Shown in pieces: positions 26,701 through 38,428 of a stretch of DNA of 64,000 nucleotides. The notes below the pieces were generated by a model that was not told where the DNA came from, made no database searches, and saw only the letters and a program-made list of their open reading frames with translations. Each line of letters opens with the position of its first letter. The stretch's first letter is position 1. Origin of the DNA: Tanytarsus gracilentus (lineage: Eukaryota > Arthropoda > Insecta > Diptera > Chironomidae). Made by a program: the position numbers and the translations under genes. Where the stretch lies: the NCBI GenBank assembly GCA_038502055.1, contig JAXRKN010000042.1, positions 372,001 to 436,000 on the forward strand, given 5' to 3'.

Positions 26701-29613
26701 GGCATTTTTGTCAGAGTTATCACTGTATGAAGAGTAAAAATTCTAAGCAAAGTGTCTGGAATGCGATGAAATTGGATCAAGGTGTAATGAAATATGTTTT
26801 CAGGATAAAATTTATGTTGTTGACTCAAGTTGGTGGCGACTAAATTTTAGAGGAGTTTTTTTCAGACATTTAATTTTGTATTTTAAAAGCATGAAATTTT
26901 ATGTTAAAAAAATGACGATAAAAAATGTAATTTTAACTTTTAAAAATCATTAATTTTTCACAAATCAAAAAAACCTTCTACAATCTCTCAAAACTGCGCG
27001 AAAAAAATATTCATATGAGAAAAAATCAATCTTCGGATTTTTTTATTATGCTGCAGCAGCTATTGTTCGCATATAAAAAATATTGAAAACAAGGCTACTC
27101 ACATGGAGATCTATTTACACTCAATTATCTGCAATTAATGTGGAATCGCTAATTGAATAACTTGAAATTTTATCATTGAATTTTGTGAAAAAAAAAATTC
27201 ATGTCACACCGCAACATACGTTTTATTTTCTAATACACCTCAAAATACTTAAAAAATAGTCTTATCGTACGCGTTATCTTATCGTCGGAGTGTGCGAAGA
27301 GAACAATAATTTGAAATTCTTGGAATTTCTTCTTTTTCGCAAGGCGGCAATTGAAGTTAAAAAATGTGTGATAATATATGAAAAAAGTTCTGTATGCTCT
27401 GATGTCATCGTCATCATCGCCGAGCAGCATGTGAGGAAGTTAAATAATGTTAAAAAAGCCACTAACCTCTTTAAATTCTATTTCTTGAACGCCAGGATGA
27501 CAAATTTATATTCTAAAACCATCATCGCACGTTAATTTTCACTTTCTAAACAATTTTTCACCAAACCACCACTAAAAATGATCACATTCGAATGTGCCAG
27601 CGGGTAATGAGTCGCTTTCAACAGGTGTTTTTGCCTTTTATACTTTTTTCCCTATTTATATTATATTTCCATTTGGTAAAATTGTTATGTAGATTTTTTT
27701 TAATATTAATTCCATGCACACCATAGTGTTCTGTATACTCGATGATAATTTTCTCCCTCATCATTCGCTATAATTTTTGCCCTTTCTCGCATGCACACAC
27801 TTTTCACATTTGTACATGCTGCCACTGTTTTTTTTTCCACCACGCTGCACTAGGAACCGCATAGGTCTTTTTTTTGTAATATCCACTATAACAGGCTAAG
27901 TAAACAGCGAAATGTGTGCCTTATCGAAAACATTCTCTATATATTCAAAATTAATGTGTCTCACACTGATAAGAGCGAATTATTATCGATAAAGAGTAGA
28001 AAAAATAGAGTTTGTTAGAGGAGAAATGTGTGTGTGTTCCTGGCCATATCGCTCTACCCTTTTTCATATCAATTCCTTTTATGCAAACATTGATTTTTCT
28101 AATCGATTCCAATATATTTTTTACCTCTCTCATAAATCATTTAATCGTTGCCGTCTTAATTTTCAGAGTTATAGGTGAATTTTAGTCATGGGCATGGAAA
28201 TGAAATTAACCAAGCATATTTGTGTGTGGTAGCTACAATAATTGCCTTCAAAAATAGAAAACTTGTGCAAGTGTAAAACGGGAAACGTAATCAGCAGCGG
28301 TGATAAAAATCCATTTGTTAGAAATAATCACTTTTATGTGTATGATGAACATATATAAAAAAAATGTGTACATGTTATAAATTATTAAAATTTAAGCTTA
28401 AAAAAACAGTTTAAGGGTAGATAAAGCGCAATTGCTGATAAGTGGATTCGACTGAAATTTATGGAGGGATTATAAAAAAATTGTATTTTAAAAATTCTCC
28501 TTAAATTATTGAAAGTATTTTTTGGATTGATTTCATTTTTTAAAGTTGTTCGAAAGTTTTGTTTAAGAAATTCAAAATTTAATTTTAAATCATATTTAAA
28601 GCATGACTTGAAAGCGTTAATAATTTAGACTAATGTCAAAAATTTAAATTATTCATATTGCATAAATTTTAGGCGTTCGCTAAAGTTTAATGTAAATTTC
28701 AAATTTGACTGTCGTTAAAACCAAGCCACGAGGGTTTTCTTAATTAAATTAAATTTAAAGTGTTTTTCTACATTTTTAATATGAACTCAGTATAACTTCG
28801 AGGCGTGTAAAATTAATTAATTTTAAAATTTTAGCATGGATCCTACGAGGATAAAACCCACTGATAAAGATATCATTCAAGACTTACTAGACGCGCCGTA
28901 ATTAAAAAATTAAAATTATCCATCTCGAAGCTACGTCATCATATAAATTTTTGAGCACCTCCAAAAAGACCGATTAATTCGATTGGTGATAATTGACAGG
29001 ACTGTCGGACACTAACATTTCACCACACAAACTATATTTCCACATTTAGTCGCTAAAGCGTGACATTAAAGTCACTTTTACATGAATTTCGAGTGAGAAA
29101 CGGCCAACAATAAAAAAAAATATTGATAACGACGTCGCTATTGCACAGTGGAAATAAGGTTTTAGATATGTGTCGCTCGCACATACAATTTATGAGATAA
29201 TAATTAGCAATTTCACACTTTGATGGCTTTCGGGAACTCTTTTTTTTGCTGCTGTCGATTTGCTCAATGAGTTTTAGAGAATTTATTGCGCCATTCATGA
29301 AAAATGCTCGTACTCACCGTTCGTGTTTCGTTCAGCTTAATTTGTTGATACTCAAAAATCTGCTTGCGAAGCAATTCAATCTAAAATATGCGAAATTAGT
29401 CATTGCGAATAAAGTTGGATGTTGATAAAAAACATCCTTCGAGTGAAGTTAATTAAATTAAGCCAGTGGACTCACTTCGTCACTCTGATGCTGCACGAGT
29501 TTTCTTAAATTTTCATTTTCCTCATCCTGCTTTCGTGGTTCATCATCTTCAAAATTTATCTTTTCCTCTAGCGCGCTTTTAAGCGATTTCAGCGAGTCAT
29601 TAAAAAAGTTCAT
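14779..29613 (-). CDS. Gmap: Golgin GMAP-210 / TRIP11 orthologue with C-terminal GRAB domain
   Basis: Long coiled-coil tether of the cis-Golgi that captures small vesicles and binds Arf1 through its C-terminus. Coding exons (minus strand): 29613-29476, 29380-29318, 20806-18013, 17951-17748, 15534-15469, 15308-14779; total 3795 nt, 1264 aa. The N-terminus MNFFNDSLKSLKSALEEK could be a curvature-sensing amphipathic helix. It is followed by about 1000 residues of heptad coiled coil and then a GRAB domain (LIKNLILGYITAPNTTAKTQ, then ILKLIANVLNLTDIE) and a Ser/Asn-rich tail. ATG 29613 is the first ATG of its exon. The 66 bp exon is placed on phase and splice sites. The second intron is 8.5 kb. Vertebrate GMAP-210 is longer (about 1980 aa). 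A minus-strand poly(A) signal lies at 14293-14298. Confidence 0.92.
15535..17747. other. Gmap: Intron of the GMAP-210 gene
   Basis: 2.2 kb between two coding exons. AT-rich, with several poly-A/T runs and purine-rich tracts. I see no nested gene. An additional small exon cannot be excluded, but none is needed to keep the frame. Confidence 0.6.
20807..29317. other. Gmap: 8.5 kb intron of the GMAP-210 gene
   Basis: Separates the 63 bp second exon from the giant coiled-coil exon. It is AT-rich and contains CA/GT and GA microsatellite tracts (for example 21955-21970 and 22720-22733). The ORFs inside are short and show no protein family. A minus-strand donor-like site at 28887 following a short ATG frame could be an alternative first exon (see findings). 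No transposon coding sequence is seen. Confidence 0.55.
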
Positions 29614-29827
29614 GATTGCACATTTCACACGAGCACACAACGAATGTCAATAAAAGTTAATTCCACAATTTCCTCCTTAAAATTTTCCGATTTATTTTTG
29701 TTTTTTTCCAGCAAATTGAAAATATTTTTTTTTTATTACAAGTTTAACTTAGTGAGGTTTTCATCATTGTTCAGGCTACGCTGTATTTTTTTATTTCTTT
29801 TTAAAATGCTATAATTAACAAAGCTTT

Positions 29828-30469
29828 TTATGGCCATTGAGATTTGGCAACATGTCCCTTATATTTTTTACGATACTTCAAGCTCGTCACGAGTGTGCTG
29901 CTCTTTGGAAAGGCTGAAACTCCATCTGTCTCGGGATTATATCTCCTTGCCTCCGGGATTATGTGTAGATTGGCAATGGTCGTGTCTAGTTCTTCGTACG
30001 GTGTTCGGCAATTCACCGGCTCCTTATAGAATCGAACGACATCAAAAACGGAATTTATTTCGTAGAGCTAAAATGGAATTTTCAATTGAAATCGTCGATG
30101 ATGAAGGATAATTTAAAAACCTACACGAGAATTAGGCACCGCATGACCGCCGAAAGCTTTTGCGCATTGAGTAAGCAAATTAAACTTTTGTTCTTTGAAG
30201 TCTGTGACTTTAAGCTCATCGACAATGCTCTCAACTCTCTGTCTTACTCCTTTTGGTGGCTGATATTCAATTTGTGATCGAAGAAATCTAAAAAGAAAAA
30301 TTGTGAATTGAAAATTGAAATTTTTTTAATTTTACCCTTTAGCTTTCATGCTGATTGCTTCGGAGTCGATTTTGTGGATGACCTTTGGTATCCGGAATCG
30401 CTTAATGCGATTCGGACTCGCAAAGTTTCTTATTGAAAATTGAAAAAATCCGGAAATTTTAAAAGCCAT
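29828..30469 (-). CDS. mRpL50: Mitochondrial large-subunit ribosomal protein L50
   Basis: Component of the mitochondrial 39S ribosomal subunit. Exons (minus strand) 30469-30336, 30287-30125 and 30067-29828 give 178 aa. The N-terminus is Arg/Phe-rich without acidic residues for about 30 residues, as for a mitochondrial targeting peptide. Matching family features are KGFLRSQIEYQPP, the helix VRQRVESIVDELK, and AVPNSRLYEINSVFDVVRFY followed by TPYEEL. The 57 bp second intron removes an in-frame TAG and restores PNSRLYEI. The C-terminal 30 residues are basic. The gene lies head to tail with the GMAP-210 gene (215 bp between its stop and that start) and head to head with the FAM210 gene. A plausible poly(A) signal is at 29790-29795. 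Family call is by eye, fairly sure. Confidence 0.8.
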
Positions 30470-30755
30470 GATATTTTTTATTATTTTTATTTTTATAACT
30501 TCAGCACCACTACAGATAGCTCCAAGTGGGTACGCAGGTCACAATGAGAGGCGGCTAACTAGAATCTTATAAGATAAATATTAAAAAATTATTAATTAAG
30601 AATATTCATGGAAATAACAAGTCATAGCGTGTGATTTTCAATTTAAACTGTTCTGAGGTGAGCACAGCAACTGGATGTTGTCAAGAACATTCGCAATTTA
30701 ATCGATAAATTATTAAATATTATTTAATTTTAAAATTAGAAAAGAACAATCGACA
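30470..30755. promoter_or_regulatory. Bidirectional promoter, mRpL50 / FAM210 gene
   Basis: 286 bp between two divergent start codons, so both promoters must lie here or overlap the 5' UTRs. A GGTCACAATG sequence at 30537-30546 resembles the Drosophila motif 1 core element (consensus YGGTCACACTR), with a mismatch. No TATA box is seen, as usual for housekeeping genes. Confidence 0.5.
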
Positions 30756-31634
30756 ATGCTGCTTTCGCGATTCTTAACGAATTCAAGATCAAATCTATTG
30801 AGCACAGTAGCACTTCAACAGATCAGTAGACAGCTAACGCCACCAATCTCCAGTCAGCCATATCTCCTACATCATCACTTTCACCAGTGCAATACCGTTA
30901 GCGATGATTCCAAAAAAACCGGTTTATTAGATAAATTTAGGTGCGTCGAGAGTTATCAGCAGAAAAATCATCTCCGAAAATTTATTCACGGTCAAAGTGC
31001 CTTGAATTTTAAGCAGAGCGATGAAAAGAATACTAAAAATGATGCAAAAGATAAACTGGAAGTTGAGGCGCTAATTGCGGAGTACAGTAAGCTCGGATTG
31101 ATCGCTAGATTTAAGAGAATGACAAAGGAGTATTGGTACGTGCTCATTCCAGTACATTGCGTCACTTCGTGCTTCTGGTTTGGCGGATTTTATTATGCTT
31201 CCGTTTGGTGAGCAAAAAAATAATTGGGTTGACTTTGGAGATTATGTCATGTGCGACTTAATCTTTAAAGGTCATGCTCACATCTTTTATTATCTTTTAT
31301 TAAACACGCTCTTTGTTTTAGTGGAGTCGACATTATTGGAATATTAGAAAATTGGAACTTTCCCGAAAAGCTCATCAATCCATTGAGAGATTCTCACCTA
31401 GGACATATAGCTGTCGCTTATCTCTGCTACAAATTAGCAACGCCAGCTCGTTATACAGTTACACTCGGCAGTACTACATTTGCGATTAAAAAGGGCATGG
31501 AGAGGGGTCTTATTAAGCCCCTGCCATCGAAAGATCAGCTAGTTCAGATGTACAAAGATAAGAAGGATGACATACAGCAGAAAGTAACTGACAAAACCAG
31601 CGAATTTAAAGATAAATTTAAGAAGGACGATTGA
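30756..31634 (+). CDS. FAM210/DUF1279-family mitochondrial membrane protein
   Basis: Exons 30756-31207 and 31322-31634 give 254 aa. The N-terminus is rich in Ser, Arg, Leu and Gln with few acidic residues, as in mitochondrial presequences. The DUF1279 core runs from about 125 to 225: YWYVLIPVHCVTSCFWFGGF is a first membrane segment, then GVDIIGIL, and a second hydrophobic stretch with GHIAVAYLCYKLATPARYT followed by FAIKKGMERG. A Lys/Glu-rich helical tail (about 226-254) matches the coiled-coil end of FAM210A. Vertebrate members act in mitochondria (muscle and bone mass, erythroid differentiation); the molecular reaction is not defined. Family is fairly sure, A versus B not decided. Confidence 0.85.
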
Positions 31635-31758
31635 TAGTTTTTTGCTGTTGCAAGATTCGCTATAAAAAAGAAACTTTTTCTCTGTTTAAACTATTTTGAG
31701 AAATTGACTAAAAATGAATTAATTTAACAGCTCTGAAGTTAGCACGTGGGCAATTTAT

Positions 31759-32811
31759 TTATTCAATTTTTAAAATTCCAGTTGCCTCATAGAAACCGTT
31801 TGTAGACTTTGAGAAGCGTTGACTTAAATGGATTTCATTGATTTTTATCTCGCCGAAATAAAAGTCACGATATTTGCTTAAAATCTTTCGCGCATCGAAT
31901 GTGACTCTCTTGCTTCCTTGATTGCCTTCATCTTTTTCAATGGCATCGTCATTATCGAGAAATAGTGAGTTCATAAGTGTCACATGAAGTTTCACGTTTT
32001 CATGCTTGAGTTGAGTAAAGCCATGTGACGCGAAATGTTGAGCGATTGCATTGCAAATCTCTTGAAGATTCTCCGAAACTACAGTGCCATACAGAACGTC
32101 AACCGATCCAGGGTCATCGTTCATATAGTTTAGACCACATAATTTAGCTTTTAGCGGAGCATCGCGAATAATTGGTGAAATGATAAAGTCTTTACACTCT
32201 TTCAGTAGCTCTGAAGCATAAGCCCGATCCTCATTATCCATTAATGCAAGTGTGGCTATTGTCAGATGGAGTTTTGCAGGATTTTGAAAGAGAGACTCGT
32301 CGATTCCATAAATTTCCGGATCATTCAAAATATCCTGCTTGAATTTTTGGAAATTTTCATGGATTTCTTTCGAAGTAAATGCAGCTGATAAAAAATGTGT
32401 GAATTGCTGCTTAGCTCTGGCCGCGACGACAATCATCTCTAGTCGATTCTTAGCCGAAATAATGTTCTTTCTAGAGTTCGCTTTGACATTTATAAAAGAA
32501 TCTCGTGAGCCGATTTTAGGCACTGTAAGTTGACTTCCTGTTTCTTGTTCCAGTCTCTTTTTGGTCGCTCCTTTACTGCCAATAATTTGGCCATGAAACT
32601 GTTGTGGCACATGCACTTTCAGCTGAAATTTCTTTCCTCCATCTAAAGTTTCAATTTCGAGGCACTCATCGTCGTCAAATTCGATCTCATCAAAATCTTC
32701 ATCTTCATAGTTGATTTTCACATTCTCCTTTCGATTTTCATTCGGTATGTTTATTCGATAGCAACGACTTCCTATCCAGAGCAATTCGGGATTTAAAATG
32801 TTGTTTTCCAT
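31759..32811 (-). CDS. ASCC1: ASCC1: KH domain plus 2H phosphoesterase-like domain
   Basis: Subunit of the activating signal cointegrator 1 complex (ALKBH3-linked repair of alkylated DNA, splicing-associated). Single exon, 350 aa, near the human length of 357. The N-terminus ELLWIGSRCYRIN fits the family. An acidic stretch (35-55) precedes a KH domain (about 63-130) with the GSKG loop at 78-81. The C-terminal half is a 2H phosphoesterase-like domain with its two histidine motifs: HLT at 182-184 and HVT at 276-278, both intact. The stop TAA is embedded in GAATAAATAAA, so a poly(A) signal overlaps the stop codon. Convergent with the FAM210 gene (124 bp between stops) and divergent from the next gene. 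Confidence 0.93.
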   Translation of the reverse strand: MENNILNPELLWIGSRCYRINIPNENRKENVKINYEDEDFDEIEFDDDECLEIETLDGGKKFQLKVHVPQQFHGQIIGSKGATKKRLEQETGSQLTVPKIGSRDSFINVKANSRKNIISAKNRLEMIVVAARAKQQFTHFLSAAFTSKEIHENFQKFKQDILNDPEIYGIDESLFQNPAKLHLTIATLALMDNEDRAYASELLKECKDFIISPIIRDAPLKAKLCGLNYMNDDPGSVDVLYGTVVSENLQEICNAIAQHFASHGFTQLKHENVKLHVTLMNSLFLDNDDAIEKDEGNQGSKRVTFDARKILSKYRDFYFGEIKINEIHLSQRFSKSTNGFYEATGILKIE

Positions 32812-32945
32812 TTAAATTAAATAAATTTTACAAATTTTATTTTATTTTGTTTACATTCAAACTTTTTGTGGTGTTGAAGTCAAAAATTTGAAAAAATTCA
32901 AAACAAACTGAAAAAAACAACAAATTTATTAAATAATTAAAAATA
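32812..32945. promoter_or_regulatory. Short bidirectional promoter, ASCC1 / coiled-coil gene
   Basis: Only 134 bp, very AT-rich, separates the two divergent ATGs, so the transcripts must have short 5' UTRs and share one nucleosome-free region. No TATA box or named motif could be picked out with confidence. Confidence 0.5.
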
Positions 32946-33433
32946 ATGGATAAAATCAATCTAGAGCTCGATGAAATGTTGCAAAATGGACTTGTAAATT
33001 TCAATGGTAAGATAAAAATGTAAAATATTAATTAAAAACATTAAACAAAGTTGATTTTTTAGAAAATCCCAAATCCATTGACAAAAATAATTTTTGCTTA
33101 ATTCGCGATTTATTTCGACAGCATGTAAATAATCGACGAACATCTAATGAGGCTCCTTTACTAATGCGAGAAGATGACATCAGAAATTTGAGGGATCTTA
33201 AGGAGGAAATTTTAAAAATTATGAACCAGTTTAATTCTTTAAATTCCGCTCGTCCTGAATCTGATCGACAAGGCTTTTCAAGTTTAAATGAATTCATTAG
33301 CAACGCAATGAGCCAGCAAGAGAGTCTACGTTCTGAAATATGGAAATTTGAAAGCTTTATTGAAAAAGTCATGAGCGTTGCTGAGGAACAGGAAAAATTG
33401 TGCTCATCGATGGATTTGGGAAATACAAACTAA
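32946..33433 (+). CDS. Unrecognised small helical/coiled-coil protein
   Basis: Exons 32946-33006 and 33063-33433 give 143 aa. I do not recognise the family. The protein is Leu/Glu/Asn-rich and looks almost wholly helical: MDKINLELDEML at the start, a middle helix with DDIRNLRDLKEEILKIMNQF, and a C-terminal heptad-like stretch with SEIWKFESFIEKVMSVAEEQ. There is no signal peptide or membrane segment. Its size and helices would suit a small subunit of a larger assembly (kinetochore, augmin or BLOC type), but this is a guess. The gene is real on structure: 56 bp GT/AG intron that keeps the frame, and AATAAA at 33437-33442, four bases after the stop. Confidence 0.7.
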
Positions 33434-36400
33434 ATTAATAAATGAAAGAAAAATGAAACTCCTCAAAATTTACCATACAAAATAAATGTTTCATGTCTCT
33501 TGGAAGTTTTATCTTGATTTAGTATTGAAGACCACGTGTCAATTAGTAAACAACGGATTAGAATTTTAAAAAATTAAATTGCTTTAATGCGATAACTTAA
33601 AACTAAATTTAATTTAAATTTGCAAGCAAAACTGCACAATTTTCTCATGTACTGAAAAAGTTTATTTAAATAATTTTACCATAAAATTAACAATTCTTGT
33701 TTCAGCTATGCAGCCACAGAAAATATGAATATGATGTGCCATGTGCATCATAACGCTTTAAATATCATCAATGTCTATAAAAATATCCTTAATTTTTGAA
33801 CTAACAATTCCAAAAAAAAATTAATGATATGTATCACAATGTCGAGTAAATCATCCCCATTTCATAAAACCTTGAACAACATTTTCTTCAATCGCTCACT
33901 TTTATGTAAGCTTCAAATTTTCTTTTTATGCAAGGAAAACCCCATTAAAACTCTCCGATGACGTGGTCGTGCAGCACATAAAAATCTCAGATAAAAATCA
34001 CAAAGGAATCTACATACAAATATACATTTGGAGGGACATTGTAGCACATGTGCGAAAATTATCAAAGCCTACACACTCGACCAGTTTATTGTGCTTACAA
34101 ATCATTTGAATCTCTGCATATTATACAATAGTTTCTTTTTTTTATGATGATTAAATGTTGTCTAGAGCTACGAAAAGGACACGATAGAGGAAAAAGAGAG
34201 GAAATTGTGTGGGAAAGGGAAGAAAAAATTGGATGGAAATTGTGCAATAACAATTGCGAGAGAAAGTGTGAATAAACAGAGTTTAATCAATTCATCGCAA
34301 GGAAATGATTTCATCAGGAAAATTAGCGTCGGAAATGCAACGCTTTTGTAGGAAAATTTTTCGCTGTTGAAAAATCGCGTGAATTTTAAATAAACTTTTG
34401 AAAATAATAGAAAAGTTTCAGAAACGCCGAAATTAAATTAAATTTTTTAACTTTCGCGCATAAACAAATTTTTCTCCCCGAAAACCAAAACAGCAGACGT
34501 GCTTTAATGATGATAAATCACATGCTAAATTTTTTACAATTTAAATAAATGCGATTAATGACGTAATAATTTCCGAATGTGTATGTGAGTCATGGACCAT
34601 AAAGCAACCCGAAAATTTAAAATCCACCTTATTGTCGAGTCGATGCGTGGTACGAAAGAATTTGCGAAATTCGACGCTCAAAGCGATTCTGATGATGCAT
34701 ATAATACACACACATATGAGAGTAAAATGAGACTCAAGAATTTACGAGACCAAAAGATTAATATCAATCGGATTAAGCTCGAAATATAAATCGTTTTCAC
34801 CCCGCATTATTGTTAGCTTCTTCTGCAAATGCGCAACAAGCGAGAGACTTGAATGCGTGAAGTCAACATATACAGAAAAAAAATGAAAATGCAAAGAGTC
34901 GAGACCGAGGATATAAAGAGATGGTGCATGGCGAGAAAATTGGCTATTGTTGGTTGAATGTGATCGGAGTTGGAACAAAAAAGTGCTCAGTAGTGGAAAT
35001 TATCCTGATTCCACAGGATATATTTAAGGATTTTTTAAAATTTTAGTTTTAATCGAGGCAAATTTGATTGTGTTAATTAAAAAGAAAAAAGATCAGTTAA
35101 TGTCTAAGAGGATTAGGAAATTAATTAAAATTAACTGGTGAGTGTGTATTTAATTGAATTAATTTTCAATAAATAAGTCAATACTTTTTAAAATTAATAC
35201 ATTAATACTAACTAGTGAAATTAATTATATTTTAACAATTTTTTTTGTAAAATCGCATGAAATATTTTTTAATAATTTTTGAATTAAGCTACCAAAAATA
35301 TTTCCTAAAATACAAAATTCATTTCATTAAAAAATTAAAAATTGGAAAACTTTTAACCTCCAAAAATTAATTAAAAACTCTTTAAAAAATTAAAAAACTT
35401 TCTTGTTCACATTAATTATCCGCGACGACCTTCATTAATTCTCTTACATTCATCTTAAATTCATTGAACCTTTTTTCTTCCTTAAATTATTTTCCTGCTC
35501 AAAAAGCTCTTTCCCACGGCCAAAAAAAATCATGTCAAAGGTTTCAAATTTTTCACGAAATATCAAACTTTCCACAAAGAGCAACGTGAGATAGCATGTG
35601 CGACTTTTAGAATGATTAAATTTCTCGAGGAAATAAAACTTTCTCTTAGTGTCATCGATACACATAGCGATAAATGTTAGAATCGAAAGAATTTCTCACT
35701 CTTTGGAAATTTTAGACGAAACTTTCTACTTGAATGGACCGAAATTTTCAATTAAAATTAGAGAAAACCTTAGTCAATGATTTGATGGTAAAGTATGGTA
35801 AACTCACGAGTTGAATATTTTTTATAAAGGTTCAAATTAAATAAAAAAAATTCACAACTTTCCGTGACCTTTTATTCAATTGACCCCTAAAAAGTGCATT
35901 TGAATTTTGAATGAATTTTCTCCCACTGACTTTATTCCTTTCATTCTGCCTCGAGCGTAAACGAGAGCATAAATTTGCATTAAAAGCTTCCGCCATCAGG
36001 AATCAATAATTTCACTGCTTATCGATGGATGCTCAGGAAGTTATAAATTATATTTCAAGAATCTGCTTGTTTTCGCATTGAATCTAATTTTCAATCAGCA
36101 ACTTCATCATTCACCGCCCTCACCCCTTTTTCATTCACGGCATTTTCCCTATTGTTCTATGACAATGATTTATTTCATTCTCTCGACTTTATTGTAAAGC
36201 AGTGAATAGAAAAAATGGAATTAAAAAATCGGCATATTTTATTTTTAGACAAATGTCATGTGCACAAATTAATATTAATTGATTCTTGTTGCCTCGCGTT
36301 CAGTGGAGCGTGACATCGATGACGTTTTAGGGAAATATGCTTGATATCAATGTTTACTCAATAAATTTGGCTGTTCCATTGAATACGGTCGTAAAAAATG

Positions 36401-38296
36401 CTTATTAATTTCGGCTAGAGTCTACTATGAGTTATGTGATGCAACAGGTCGATAATTAAAGTATCTTATCTTTTATGGTTATAATTATTATGGGGTGTTG
36501 AAGATAAATTGTGAGCGATAATTGAATATTAAAAATTTATTAAATTTAAATTAAATATTTCAATTTTTGCATCGGCAAATAAAATTAAAGCTGTGGGTAT
36601 AAAATTACCAAATGTTACCTTAAATTTCTTTTTATTTTCAACCACAAATTCACCTCCCAAGCATTTTTCTCGCAAATTATCCAAAATTTACTGATAATGA
36701 TTTTCGCAGAGTTTTACCGCGTCATAAAAAAAACTTTATCAAGAGAGAGCTTATGCGATAATACCTCATTAATTATTAAACTTTGTCAGTCTCATCGTTC
36801 ATACTGCCAAATTTATTTTAAGCACGTGATGAACGAGGATTAATGTAATTAAAAAAATAATGATTGTGGGCATTTGGGCGGATTCTATTGAAAGCAAGTT
36901 GTTAGCGTGACTGCACGTATTTGAATTTGTCACAAGCTTTAAAAAAAATTCTCAACTCATACCTCAGGTGTCTTTTTGAATATTACAGGCACGTTCAAGT
37001 AATTTTCAACCCTCAATATTTTTGTCCTTTCCGGATTTACAACACTTCGTCCCCTCCCTATTTTTTAAAGCCATAAACTTTTTGTTCCGAACATAAATAT
37101 TTTTCATCAAAAGAGCACAAAAAGTTTTCCGAGCACACTGGTTCAGTTTCATATATATTATTTTCCAAAAAGGCAAGGTCTGTTTTCAGAAACAAAACGT
37201 CATTTTTCAAGTAGTTCTGACCTTTCTTTATAAGTCCTCAAATTTTCAGCACTTTGAACCAGGGAAATTAAGCCGCATTTAGGGTTCAAAGTGACTGACT
37301 ATAATATTGCTAAAAACAACCTTTTTAGTTTACCCCTTTTAACTTTGATTCAAACATCTTAATTTTAAAATTAAATAAGTAAAATGCGAGAACATGCTTT
37401 GAAGTTTTTTATCAAATTTAATTTAATTTTTTTTAAACTTTGGAACTGCCTTAAAATGAGTAAGCAAAATACGTCAAACGGACCTTCACAAATATTGATC
37501 TACGAAAAAAGCTTTACCAAGCTTTACTCTAAAAGTTTCGAATTCTAACAGCTAAAGCATAAATCTATCGAATGAAAACACTTTGGTGTGCCCGTTCGTG
37601 CCCGTTTATCTTAAAATCAATTTTAAAAATGAACCAAATTTGCAGTTTTTTCATACAAAATGGGGTAAAATGATTAAATTTTCTCTTTGAAATTGAACCC
37701 AAGTTATCTTTGAATTTTTTTTTGCTGGTAAAAAAGTACGTATACCTGAACCAGTGTGCCGAGGAACTTTTTGTTTATTCTTTTCATCTAAAATTAAACA
37801 ATTTTCTTTTACGGTCGAATAAGTAATTTATGTTACACAGAAATTAGGGGTAATCATAAAAAATTCTATTGCGATAAAAGTTTTTTAATATCAAATAAAA
37901 CGAGCTTGAAAAAAGGGTAGCTTTAAGGTGCCACACGAATTTTCCGCACGATTTCAATCACTTTATAAAAAAGGGGTGACAACCTAAAAAAATTTAAAAT
38001 TCAAAATTTTTGAGGAATTCTTTTGAACTTAATAAATTTTAATAATCTGATTTTTATTGATAATTTTTTATCCCTTGAAAAAAAGTTCCAAGAAAAATAA
38101 ATTTCCAACATAAAACTTTCGAAAAGCTTCGCCATGAATCTTCACGAAAAAATTTAATCACATTTAAAAGGCAAAGGATTTTTCCCTTTAAAAAAATGAC
38201 AAAGATTGAAGCGAGATGAGATGCAAGGTCAAAAGAAAATGTTTGATTTCTTGGCACTGTTTCATGCATCCTAAGCATCGTCGCTTCATTTTTGCA
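33434..38296. other. Intergenic region between the coiled-coil gene and allatotropin gene
   Basis: 4.9 kb of AT-rich DNA without a recognised gene. It contains a MITE-like inverted-repeat element at 37105-37788 (separate entry) and the upstream region of the allatotropin gene. ORFs are short and unsupported. No RNA gene was found by eye. Confidence 0.55.
37105..37788. mobile_element. MITE-like element with about 42 bp terminal inverted repeats
   Basis: The left arm (37105-37146) and the right arm (37746-37788) are inverted copies. The inner 14 bp GCACACTGGTTCAG (37133-37146) and CTGAACCAGTGTGC (37746-37759) match perfectly, and the outer about 28 bp match with a few changes (both contain AAAAAGTT). 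The interior of about 600 bp has no ORF, so the element is non-autonomous. I could not identify a target-site duplication or assign a superfamily. Confidence 0.65.
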
Positions 38297-38304
38297 TATA
38301 AATA
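38297..38304 (+). promoter_or_regulatory. AT: TATA box of the allatotropin gene
   Basis: TATAAATA, a full consensus match, lies about 130 bp before the start codon. It predicts a transcription start near 38325-38335, leaving roughly a 100 nt 5' UTR. A TATA promoter fits a tissue-restricted neuropeptide gene. Confidence 0.55.
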
Positions 38305-38428
38305 CAAAGAATCCTTGCAGCTTTAAGTAAACAATTTTTTTTATTATGATTCATTGCAGATATTAAAATCACTAGCGGAGGACAAAAAGAGGGAAGTGAA
38401 GGAAATCAGGAAAAGAAAGAACGAAAAA

